64,000 bases of DNA from an uncultured Aquimarina sp. (GTDB lineage: Bacteria; Bacteroidota; Bacteroidia; Flavobacteriales; Flavobacteriaceae). The stretch lies in assembly GCF_947492405.1 (NCBI RefSeq), contig NZ_CANLMP010000005.1, positions 420,654 through 484,653 on the forward strand. The letters run 5' to 3'. The translations under genes and the position numbers were made by a program. Numbering within the stretch: position 1 is the stretch's first letter; each line of letters starts with the position of its first letter. This document shows, piece after piece, positions 18,832 through 27,305 of this stretch. The notes below the pieces were generated by a model, which worked only from the letters and a program-made list of their open reading frames with translations, was not told where the DNA came from and searched no databases.

Positions 18832-19286
18832 TTGTTCAAAAATTTGATTCCAGCTCCAACCGATCTCCCCATTGGCGTAATCGCTTCAAGATCAGTTACA
18901 TCTGCTTTCTTTGCAGTATTCCAAAGTATCAGGGCAATAATTGCCAGTAAAAAAGTTAATGTTACAGGAACAGCTATGGATACCACTTTCGAAAGGTTCT
19001 TTCCTAACCCCATAAAATTGCTACCTATCTCAGAAGCATCTGCAATAGCTCTTGTGGCTGCACTCGATACATCAATTTTGTTCTTTTGAAGCCACTTATT
19101 GAAATCTCCATTGGTGGTACAACTGGATGATCCGTTTGTCTTCCAAGTCACTAGCCAGATTGTTCTTGCGTTATCCTTTCCTAAATCAGCCTTGAGGCTA
19201 TTAAAATAACCTACCCATAGCTCACAAGGATCATTAGATTCTGGCACTAGAAATGTTTTGTTATGTATGTTGATTTCAATTGGCAT
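18828..19286 (-). CDS. Membrane protein, hypothetical
   Basis: C-term TM VTLTFLLAIIALILW. Confidence 0.5.
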   Translation of the reverse strand: MPIEINIHNKTFLVPESNDPCELWVGYFNSLKADLGKDNARTIWLVTWKTNGSSSCTTNGDFNKWLQKNKIDVSSAATRAIADASEIGSNFMGLGKNLSKVVSIAVPVTLTFLLAIIALILWNTAKKADVTDLEAITPMGRSVGAGIKFLNK

Positions 19287-19296
19287 AAGAATTATT

Positions 19297-19485
19297 TTAT
19301 CTTCTTAAAATGTGATTCGATTGTGATGTAACTTCACGTTTTGAGAGCCCAAGCTCTTCTAAAGTATCTATCAATCTTTTCTTAACTTGTGCTTCTTTGA
19401 GGCTGGCTTCTTTCTTATCATACTTTTTATAAATATGCCTACCAATAAGAAAACCTACACCCAATGCTAAAATGGTATTCTTCAT
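19297..19485 (-). CDS. Small N-terminal-TM protein
   Basis: MKNTILALGVGFLIGRHIYKKYDKK. Confidence 0.5.
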   Translation of the reverse strand: MKNTILALGVGFLIGRHIYKKYDKKEASLKEAQVKKRLIDTLEELGLSKREVTSQSNHILRR

Positions 19486-19487
19486 TG

Positions 19488-19991
19488 CTATGCTTTTTTG
19501 ACTTTCTTAAAAATGTTAATTTCTGGGACACCTATTTCCTCTAACCAAATGGACACATCAAAGGCAGGGTTTTCCTCTCCTTTTTTTGCAGGAGCTTCGT
19601 TCAATCCAAGCACTTGGATTTTTGGAAATTTCAGGACGTAAAACTTGACAATAGCCTCCAAGCTTTGTTGCTGCGCGGTAGTACGGCTATCTTTTGATTT
19701 GACTCCTTTCTCAGTCCTACCTCCAGCGTAGGCAATATGTTTGCAAACACCAATGATTCCTTGCTTTCCTTCAGAAATCCCCCATAGGTCGACTGTGGTC
19801 GGATTGTCTTCTGAAACTAAGGTTTCCATTGTTCCATCGGGCTGGATCAGGTAATCAATACCAGGACGATTAAATCCAAATCCACCAAGTCTTTCCTCTG
19901 TAGTATGTAATTCAATAATATCTGCTTTACTTACTGGAATCCCTTCGCCTGATGCTGTACTCTGAATAATTAAATAATCTACTTTTTTCAT
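19488..19991 (-). CDS. Amidase_2/T7-lysozyme-fold protein lacking canonical Zn ligands
   Basis: LIIQSTASGEGIPVSKADIIELH...GIDYLIQPDGTMETL...GIIGVCKHIAYAGG...VLGLNEAPAKKGEENPAFDVSIWLEEIGV. Confidence 0.65.
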   Translation of the reverse strand: MKKVDYLIIQSTASGEGIPVSKADIIELHTTEERLGGFGFNRPGIDYLIQPDGTMETLVSEDNPTTVDLWGISEGKQGIIGVCKHIAYAGGRTEKGVKSKDSRTTAQQQSLEAIVKFYVLKFPKIQVLGLNEAPAKKGEENPAFDVSIWLEEIGVPEINIFKKVKKA

Positions 19992-20029
19992 CTTTTATCA
20001 TTTTAAATGTTCATTTTTATTTTGTGCTA

Positions 20030-20488
20030 CTATGCAGCATCTAGTATGGGTTTGAATGAAGGTTTATGAATATTTCGATAGCCTAATACTCTATATATTG
20101 GGTATGCCTTAATACACACCATATTATTTTGATTCCCACCAAGTACATATACATAGTTACCATCTTGGCTAAAGCCAATAAAAAAACCTACGTGTCCTTT
20201 CCAACTGCTTCTACTTTCTCTCCAAAAGACCACTACACTGCCAAGGACAGGGCTAGCTATTTTTTTTCCAACCGTTAACCAAGATCGTGCGGTAAGCTTA
20301 CCACTGCGTGCGCAGCCCGCTTTTAAAGCGACCCAATTAGCATACGCGCTGCACCAAGCTGTTTCGTCCGTTGTGACCCACTTGTGACCGATCTCTTTAA
20401 AATAGGTTAGTATACGGGAGTTGTGGTGGTCACCGACCACTTCTGTAACTCCATATTCTGCTAAGGCTATATCTAATATGCTGTTCAT
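20030..20488 (-). CDS. NlpC/P60/CHAP-like hydrolase (TIGR02594-like)
   Basis: ALAEYGVTEVVG...AWCSAYANWVALKAG...GHVGFFIG. Confidence 0.75.
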   Translation of the reverse strand: MNSILDIALAEYGVTEVVGDHHNSRILTYFKEIGHKWVTTDETAWCSAYANWVALKAGCARSGKLTARSWLTVGKKIASPVLGSVVVFWRESRSSWKGHVGFFIGFSQDGNYVYVLGGNQNNMVCIKAYPIYRVLGYRNIHKPSFKPILDAA

Positions 20489-20493
20489 CTTTC

Positions 20494-22209
20494 TTAGTTT
20501 TGAATTATTTGGTTTAAGATGCCCCTATGGGGCTGTTTGTAATAGGTGAGTATGGTAATGGTCTGTTTTCCCGCAATTTTAAATACCCATCCATTTTTAC
20601 CGTCAATGATAGCTCCGTTCATTTCGAATACTTCTGCTACATTTCCGAAATTCTGAGGATTGTTATAGCTTGAAAAAGAGATAGGCTTTACAAGGGTTGT
20701 TCCAGTCACTGTTTCTTCTTCGAGTTTTAATACCCTAAAGCGTTCCGTTCCCGATAAAACAAACTTGACATGCTTAACAATGGCGGGGCTAAACGTAAAA
20801 TCCTCCCGCTTTCCATAGTACCCATCATTAATAAGTACTTTATTACTCTCCTTGCTATAACTAATGATATTAATAGCTCCATTTGTGCTATCACTACTAT
20901 AGATCATACCACCAGTAGAATCTATTGCTAAACCTGTACCTACTGAACCTAAAAAAAGCGTATCAATCACCGTATCGGTAGTATCTATTATGGAATAGGA
21001 ATTATCTACTCTATTCCCTACATAGAGTAATTCATTACTAGGATTATAAACAATACGATACGGATCAGCTCCTACATCAATTTTATCTCTAAGGGTCATT
21101 GACCCTAGATCAATTGGGATTACTGTATTGTCTTCAGAAGAAACTACGTATAGGCTATTATTTATAGGATGATATACTGCTGTAGTTAGTCCACTTCCAA
21201 CATTATCAATAGTATTTGTTACTTGATTGTTAGAATCAATTACTGAAATACTATCATCACCAGAATTGACCGCATAGACCGATCCAGTACTAGGAACTAC
21301 AGCCGTGTTTCTAGGTGCTTTTCCAACTCCGATCGTTTCTATTACAGTTTCTGTAGTAGTGTCAATGACACTAACCGTATCCTCAGCAATATTAGCCACA
21401 TACACATTGGAATTAAACGGATTAAAGGTTATAGCAATTGGGCGTTTCCCAACTTGTATCGTATTTACCACCTCCAATTGATTATTAATCACCGTTATGG
21501 TATCTCCAATTACGTTTGCCACGTAGACCTTACCAAAGTTTGGGGAACTCGATTGGCTATTCACGGTAAGGTCTACAGGCCCCCAGCCATAGGCTGGATT
21601 TGGCAAACTACTGCCATTAGCAGGTACAAGGATAAGAGAAACCAAAACCCCTTCGGTATTTAGTACACTAATATTATTTGATAGCTGATTGGCGATATAA
21701 GTAAATCCATTAAATGGATTGACAATGATTCCTTGAGGGTAAATACCAGCTCCTAAACTTGAACTGACGGTTACTGTCCGAAAAACATGATCTGCTACGT
21801 CTCCAGGTAATGTGAGACTAAGTGGTGGCTTTTTATTGCCTGCCCACAAACGAACTTCACGTTCTACATCTGAGGTATTGGTAATAGTTAGTTGTGTAGT
21901 TTCATATTTTTCCTGAAGCGTTTTATAGAAAACTTCATTGCTTAATTTTATAGCACTTCTATCTAAGCTTTTAAGGGTTCTTTTGAATATTTTTTTAGCA
22001 AACGGACGATTTACTTTCGCAAAAGAATCATACTGATCTGCGTGTATCACTTCTGCAACTATAACATCTTCTTCTTGCGAAGGCATATCATCATTATTCT
22101 TCTTAGTAGTATCAGTCCGATCCTTATCATCATGATCCAATAACACCCACCAAAGCGCAGCAAGGGTAATCCCTGTTGTTAAAAGTACTATTTCGGTGTT
22201 CTTTTTCAT
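20494..22209 (-). CDS. TM-anchored YVTN/YncE-like beta-propeller protein
   Basis: N-term TM then VYVAN...DTVSVIDTTT...VIETIGVGKAP repeats. Confidence 0.75.
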   Translation of the reverse strand: MKKNTEIVLLTTGITLAALWWVLLDHDDKDRTDTTKKNNDDMPSQEEDVIVAEVIHADQYDSFAKVNRPFAKKIFKRTLKSLDRSAIKLSNEVFYKTLQEKYETTQLTITNTSDVEREVRLWAGNKKPPLSLTLPGDVADHVFRTVTVSSSLGAGIYPQGIIVNPFNGFTYIANQLSNNISVLNTEGVLVSLILVPANGSSLPNPAYGWGPVDLTVNSQSSSPNFGKVYVANVIGDTITVINNQLEVVNTIQVGKRPIAITFNPFNSNVYVANIAEDTVSVIDTTTETVIETIGVGKAPRNTAVVPSTGSVYAVNSGDDSISVIDSNNQVTNTIDNVGSGLTTAVYHPINNSLYVVSSEDNTVIPIDLGSMTLRDKIDVGADPYRIVYNPSNELLYVGNRVDNSYSIIDTTDTVIDTLFLGSVGTGLAIDSTGGMIYSSDSTNGAINIISYSKESNKVLINDGYYGKREDFTFSPAIVKHVKFVLSGTERFRVLKLEEETVTGTTLVKPISFSSYNNPQNFGNVAEVFEMNGAIIDGKNGWVFKIAGKQTITILTYYKQPHRGILNQIIQN

Positions 22210-22961
22210 TGTGCTAGTCTGTAGGTATCTATAAATTGGACTATATCTTTTGTTCGTTTCACCTGTGTTTCACCCACCAATTCAGGATGCTTGCTGAAAA
22301 TTTTTGTAGCAGCATATACCGCTTCAATCTTTGGGAAGCCATAATCTAAATAATGTCGAATCCCACATAAATCTGCTGTCGTCTCGCTACGGGTATTTAA
22401 AAACCAATGGCATCCTTCGTGAGCCAGTATCGCCACTCGTACAGGAATCGTATAGGTTTTAAACAATCGTTGTGATATCTGAACTCTTGGCATTTTACGA
22501 TGTATTCTTGCCGGAGTAATCAATTCCTTTCCAAAAGCATCAACGATGCTAGGTAGGTATTGAAACAAAAACTCACCTTGTGAGCTATCATAAAAACCTG
22601 TAGGGACGTATCCTGCCTTCTGAGCAAATTGAATCGCAAACTCCATAAACCGTTGTTGTTCCGGAGTCGTCCAAATCTTAGGTTCCTCCATCATCACTAC
22701 TTTAAAATCAAGAATATCAATACCCTTATCATCACCTGTACTTTTATCATATACTTCCAATTCCAACTCATCTGGAGAAACAGGTAAAGGAATTTTAACA
22801 CTTCTTTTTTGTCCTCGTCCCAAATAGGCTTTTCTACGGAAATAGTGCGTGTTTGGAGATAAAGGATCGTATACTTTAAATCCTACAGACATCGTCCTAG
22901 TAACTTTTACCGTAATAGCAATAGTAAAGCGTTTTCTAAGGGAAGGAATGGGAATGATCAT
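22206..22961 (-). CDS. HExxH metallopeptidase-like protein
   Basis: ILAHEGCHWFLNTRSETTADLCG. Confidence 0.6.
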   Translation of the reverse strand: MIIPIPSLRKRFTIAITVKVTRTMSVGFKVYDPLSPNTHYFRRKAYLGRGQKRSVKIPLPVSPDELELEVYDKSTGDDKGIDILDFKVVMMEEPKIWTTPEQQRFMEFAIQFAQKAGYVPTGFYDSSQGEFLFQYLPSIVDAFGKELITPARIHRKMPRVQISQRLFKTYTIPVRVAILAHEGCHWFLNTRSETTADLCGIRHYLDYGFPKIEAVYAATKIFSKHPELVGETQVKRTKDIVQFIDTYRLAQ

Positions 22962-22991
22962 GATCGTTAACTTTGATTACGGTGCTGATAT

Positions 22992-23450
22992 CTATTTCTT
23001 CTGAGCTTTATAGGCTAATACTCCAATTCCTCCAACCACAAGGACTCCAATAGCAACATACAGTATTGTGGTAGTGGGATCTTTTTTAGGAGTTTGGTTG
23101 GTCGCTTCATTTCCAATTCCTACTCTGAAATCAGAAGGTGTATCTCCTTTCTGATCTGCGTATAATTCTGGCAGTGGTATCGGTGTAGGTTTACTAATAA
23201 TAGTATCTATTGCCCCACCAATAGCTGCGCCACCTCCTAAGTCCTTATACGCCTGTCCTAATTGCGAGAAGAAGTTTTTTCTCTTTTGTCTTCTAGCAAT
23301 TCGTTTAGGATTAGCTCGTCTTTTGGCTCTCCTTGCTTTTCTGGCAGCACGTCTTTTAGCTCTTTTCTCTTTACTCCCAAATATGAACTCATCATAGGCT
23401 TCATCGTCTAAGTGATCCGTCATTAACATTTCTGTTTCTCCTGCTATCAT
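22992..23450 (-). CDS. Basic membrane protein, candidate nucleic-acid-contacting
   Basis: KEKRAKRRAARKARRAKRRANPKRIARRQKRK plus C-term TM. Confidence 0.55.
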   Translation of the reverse strand: MIAGETEMLMTDHLDDEAYDEFIFGSKEKRAKRRAARKARRAKRRANPKRIARRQKRKNFFSQLGQAYKDLGGGAAIGGAIDTIISKPTPIPLPELYADQKGDTPSDFRVGIGNEATNQTPKKDPTTTILYVAIGVLVVGGIGVLAYKAQKK

Positions 23451-23475
23451 AATAGTATTCGTTTAGTAATTCTTA

Positions 23476-23703
23476 TTAAATAATATACATCACCTGTAAG
23501 GTGGAATCCAATGGATCGAACGATTTGGCATTATGTGGCTTTCCAACAAAAGGGTATGATTTTGCATCTCCCGGAGCTAATGGCACATTATTTACAATTG
23601 CCTCGGAATTCCCAATGTTTTTTACCGATGCAAATAGAAACCCTAATGGAATTTCTCCTACATCCGTAAATGCCTGTTCTATAGTATCAGCTAGTACGTC
23701 CAT
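23476..23703 (-). CDS. Small hypothetical protein
   Basis: 75 aa, tightly packed in the operon. Confidence 0.45.
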   Translation of the reverse strand: MDVLADTIEQAFTDVGEIPLGFLFASVKNIGNSEAIVNNVPLAPGDAKSYPFVGKPHNAKSFDPLDSTLQVMYII

Positions 23704-24472
23704 TTGCTTCGATTTTAGTTTTCATTTTATATAGTACAAATCCAGTAACTACAAGCCCTATAGCAACAACTCCAATGATGTTTTGTATCTTTCTTTTATT
23801 ACTTGGCTTTTCTGGTTTCTGCTCATTTTCATCCATTACTTCCATATTGGATGCTATCATATCTTGTGCTACTATCGGTAGTTCTTCCTCTAGCGTTGGC
23901 ATAGCTTCTTTCGAAGTTCTTCTGGGTGTAACTGGTGCTACGCTACCTTTACGACTTCCATACCTTCTTTTGTAGGGGATGACGATATCCTTGGATACCT
24001 TTGGTTGTCCTTTTTTATTTGGAATAGCTGCAGATGGTCTTGTACGCTTCGAAGGATCACCTGGCATAATAGGTGTTCCCTTATAAAGAGGTTTTCTTAT
24101 CCCTATTTTTGAAATCCCTCTATTTCGTTCTAAATCCCGATGTATCGGGTTACCAAACTTGATAGGTGGCATTCGAAATGGTTTTTTAATAGCCCCCTGT
24201 CTTGATACCTGTCTATTTCTAACAGGGCGACTGGTAGGTCTGCGATATCGCTTGTCTAGTGTTCTTACGGGACGTCCCACTGGACGGATTCTACGCCTTT
24301 TTCTACCAATTCCAATGGAACGTAATATCCTTGTTTTAGGATGTTTACGAAAGAGTTTTTTTAACCTTCTTCGATTCTTCTTTTTTCGAAGCTTATGACG
24401 AATCACATGATGTAAAAACGGATCATACTCGCTAGTGTCATTTTCGTCTATAGCTATTGGGTATTCAATCAT
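23687..24472 (-). CDS. Arg-rich protein with C-terminal TM
   Basis: RKKKNRRRLKKLFRKHPKTRILRSIGIGRKRRRIRPVGRPVR...; C-term IIGVVAIGLVVTGFVLY. Confidence 0.55.
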   Translation of the reverse strand: MIEYPIAIDENDTSEYDPFLHHVIRHKLRKKKNRRRLKKLFRKHPKTRILRSIGIGRKRRRIRPVGRPVRTLDKRYRRPTSRPVRNRQVSRQGAIKKPFRMPPIKFGNPIHRDLERNRGISKIGIRKPLYKGTPIMPGDPSKRTRPSAAIPNKKGQPKVSKDIVIPYKRRYGSRKGSVAPVTPRRTSKEAMPTLEEELPIVAQDMIASNMEVMDENEQKPEKPSNKRKIQNIIGVVAIGLVVTGFVLYKMKTKIEANGRTS

Positions 24473-24497
24473 ATCTTCCTTGATTTACATCATTAAA

Positions 24498-25232
24498 TTA
24501 TCTATTGGAAATAGGCTGTGGAGCAACATAAGGCGCTGTTTGTCTGGGGGAGTTCGATTTAGCCATTGCAAAACCTACAATTGCTAAAAGTGCAATTCCA
24601 CCTCCCGCCATCAGCATCGTATTGGTTTGTTTTTTCTTTGCTGCTGCTTCTCTTTCCCTTTGTCTTCTAGCTTCTTCCTCACGTCTTCTACGTTCTGCTT
24701 CTTCTCTTGCTCTATGTTCTTCTGCTTCTCTAGCTCTACGTGCAGCTGATTCTCGCATCCTTTGCATCTGCAACTGCATATCTCTTTTAGCTTGAGCTGC
24801 TTGTCTTTGTGCAACAGCTTGTGATGCTGCAAGTGCAGCATTTCCACCACCGCTACTTCGTCTACGTCTTTTCTTTTTGAAAAGCCCACCAACAATACCA
24901 ATGGCTCCTTTTGCAAGCGCTCCCCAAAACGCATCTTCATCCTCGTCTCTATCATCGTAGGAACTGAAATCGCTTTGCTCTAAAGAGAGCATTTCCTTAC
25001 CTTGATATTGGATATGCACTGTTAACAGATTCCCTAAATCAGCTTCAAATTTTCCATTATCTGATTTTAGCAGTTCCACCACTTCATCGATAATTTGATT
25101 TCTACTGGGTGTTCCTTTAAAAACTACCCCATGTATAGCCAACAAACCAATTACGGGTTTGGGTTTGGTTAGAATCAAATGACTGATTAGGTTAATCGAA
25201 TCATTATATTTTTTTTGAAAACTCTGTTTCAT
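24498..25232 (-). CDS. N-terminal domain + Arg/Glu/Ala coil + C-terminal TM protein
   Basis: REAEEHRAREEAERRRREEEARRQREREAAAKKK then TM MLMAGGGIALLAIVGFAMA. Confidence 0.55.
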   Translation of the reverse strand: MKQSFQKKYNDSINLISHLILTKPKPVIGLLAIHGVVFKGTPSRNQIIDEVVELLKSDNGKFEADLGNLLTVHIQYQGKEMLSLEQSDFSSYDDRDEDEDAFWGALAKGAIGIVGGLFKKKRRRRSSGGGNAALAASQAVAQRQAAQAKRDMQLQMQRMRESAARRAREAEEHRAREEAERRRREEEARRQREREAAAKKKQTNTMLMAGGGIALLAIVGFAMAKSNSPRQTAPYVAPQPISNR

Positions 25233-25248
25233 CTCTTTATTTTTTTAA

Positions 25249-25890
25249 TTATGAAGTACCCATACGAGTAGCACCAACTAAATATCCTGCGATAAATACC
25301 ACACTTAAAAGCACTATTTCATCTTTTCCAAATACGGATGCCTTTTGAGGTTCTGGAATAGTAGAGGCGCTATCGGTATCTTTTTCAGCACCCTTTCTCT
25401 GGCGCATTTCATTCCAGACCATTTGCACTTCCGATGCCAACTTTTGATCTTCTGGATTGGCATTAGATTTCTTTACAATACGGTCATAATAGCTTTTAAC
25501 CTCTTTGTCACTTGCATCTGAAAATTGATCTAAGAAACTATCTTCATCTCCTGATCCATTATAGTTTGAATGACCACATGCTCCACAAAAATTATCTTCA
25601 CTATTGTAGTTATAATTACTGCAAGAGTTACAGGGCTTTTTCTTTTCCTTTGTATTCAAGGCTAGTATCGCTTTCTTATCTGGATGATGCTGTAGTACTT
25701 CTGAAATTAAAGAAGTACCCTTTTTCTGTATCAGCTCTTTAGTTGCCCTTACCAGTGTGTGCAAATCTTTTGGAATTTCATATCCATAATCAAAAATGAT
25801 CTTACGTATGGGTTCAGGGTTACTCAGAACGATATAGTCAATGCTATTTTGTGCTAAGCCTTTGTTTCTATTTCTCTTCGATATTTTCAT
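25249..25890 (-). CDS. Zinc-ribbon-containing C-terminal TM protein
   Basis: CNSCSNYNYNSEDNFCGACG; C-term TM; ATG at 25890 (MKISKRN) preferred over track TTG. Confidence 0.55.
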   Translation of the reverse strand: MKISKRNRNKGLAQNSIDYIVLSNPEPIRKIIFDYGYEIPKDLHTLVRATKELIQKKGTSLISEVLQHHPDKKAILALNTKEKKKPCNSCSNYNYNSEDNFCGACGHSNYNGSGDEDSFLDQFSDASDKEVKSYYDRIVKKSNANPEDQKLASEVQMVWNEMRQRKGAEKDTDSASTIPEPQKASVFGKDEIVLLSVVFIAGYLVGATRMGTS

Positions 25891-25918
25891 AAGCTTTTTA
25901 ATTAGTGTCTCAACAAGA

Positions 25919-25958
25919 CCAGCCAAAGCCTTGGAATATTCCTAATCGCTTTGGCTGG
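25919..25958 (-). terminator. Inverted repeat downstream of the capsid-like gene (terminator/attenuator or mRNA 3' stabiliser)
   Basis: ccagccaaagc / gctttggctgg perfect 11-bp arms; loop contains GGAATATTCC palindrome. Confidence 0.55.
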
Positions 25959-26001
25959 ATCTTGGTTATTAAAAACAGGTGTTACCTGTGCTTATAGGGA
26001 A

Positions 26002-26910
26002 CTATCGAAGTCTACGTCTACGTAAACTGGATATTGGATATCTGTTTACGCGTCTTGGTCTACTGTATCTACGTACAGGTCTTCTTCGAACACGTCTTCG
26101 TCTACGCGGACGGATTCCAAAAGCTGTAGGTCGTTTTCTTCTACGGATCAAATCGATCTGCGGAAGCCCTGTAGTTCTCGGAACTCTGGACAACTCCGCA
26201 ACATTATTTCCTTTAAGAAGGTTACCCATATTCGCTCTCGCCTTAATGGTAAACGTGAATACTGCCGTAGTATCTGGATTAACCGTTACACGTAAAGAAT
26301 CCTGACCCGTAACATTCAGCTCGAAGTTATCATCATCAATAAGCTGTTGGGTAAAGTTCTGTGGAGAAGTTGCATTACGTGGTTGGTATACACGAATGGT
26401 ATTCGATCCAGTAGCCGTCCTTTTGGTCAGCTTAAGTACGTTATCAAACTGTAATGGGTTTGACACTGAGTACTTCATCCCTGAAATCTTGAAAGGATTC
26501 GCTTTACTTTCTTCCTTTACCTCATTGTGACTAGATTCCTCAACATTAACTGTAACTCCTGCAGGCTGTGCTGCATTCTCGTTCCCACCAAACACAATGG
26601 CTTCGGCAGCCTCTGCAGATGTATTTCTTACAACTACGGTAAGAGTACGGTCATTGGGATCAATCTTACCTATGGAAGTACGGGTGTAATCATCATAACC
26701 ATCCTCCTCATAATCATCTACATACTCATCTTCGTATTCCTCGTCATAATCGTCATATCCATCCTCATTGCCTTCAAAGCCTGAATCGAAATCATCTTCT
26801 TCATCCTCATAGTCGTCATACCCATCGTGCATCTCCATATCTCCGTCATAATCATCATAACGATCTTCTGCATCGTCTTGATATCTCATTAATTCATCAT
26901 TGTAACTCAT
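26002..26910 (-). CDS. Candidate capsid/core protein: acidic N-tail, beta-rich middle, Arg-rich C-tail
   Basis: DDYDEEYEDEYVDDYEEDGYDDY N-region; RPRRRRRVRRRPVRRYSRPRRVNR C-region. Confidence 0.5.
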   Translation of the reverse strand: MSYNDELMRYQDDAEDRYDDYDGDMEMHDGYDDYEDEEDDFDSGFEGNEDGYDDYDEEYEDEYVDDYEEDGYDDYTRTSIGKIDPNDRTLTVVVRNTSAEAAEAIVFGGNENAAQPAGVTVNVEESSHNEVKEESKANPFKISGMKYSVSNPLQFDNVLKLTKRTATGSNTIRVYQPRNATSPQNFTQQLIDDDNFELNVTGQDSLRVTVNPDTTAVFTFTIKARANMGNLLKGNNVAELSRVPRTTGLPQIDLIRRRKRPTAFGIRPRRRRRVRRRPVRRYSRPRRVNRYPISSLRRRRLR

Positions 26911-27013
26911 TTCCTTTGATTTTTGCTGTCATAGACAGCGTTTGACTTTTTCCCTCAAATCCCTTCCAAATTTTTTATAACAAATGGCATCCGTGATGCC
27001 CCTCTCTAAAGGG

Positions 27014-27190
27014 TTATCCTTTCTTGTTTGCGACTTGAGGTTCTTTAGCTGCTGCTAATTTTTTAGCTTTTCTCTTATCTAGCATTGGGCGTACATAGAA
27101 TGCTCCAACTGCGGTAAAAGCTATTGCTGATACAAGGATTACTGCTCCTATAGCTTTGTAATCCAAATCTTTTTCGTTTGCCATTTTCAT
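27014..27190 (-). CDS. 58-aa single-TM protein at the operon head (absent from ORF track)
   Basis: MKMANEKDLDYKAIGAVILVSAIAFTAVGAFYVRPMLDKRKAKKLAAAKEPQVANKKG*. Confidence 0.6.
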   Translation of the reverse strand: MKMANEKDLDYKAIGAVILVSAIAFTAVGAFYVRPMLDKRKAKKLAAAKEPQVANKKG

Positions 27191-27260
27191 TATATTTTAT
27201 GTGACTATTTGGCGATGGTCTCTAAACCTTTGACCGCTAAATTCAGAAGGTATTTTGGAA

Positions 27261-27305
27261 ATTCATTGCACATTCTTTACTACAGTGTTTCAAAAAAATG
27301 AGGAA
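27261..27305 (+). repeat. Copy 1 of perfect 45-bp direct repeat
   Basis: attcattgcacattctttactacagtgtttcaaaaaaatgaggaa. Confidence 0.9.

Noticed and set aside
24611-24955. Minus ORF 24611..24955
   Set aside because: Frame-shifted shadow within the Arg/Glu-rich 24498..25232 gene
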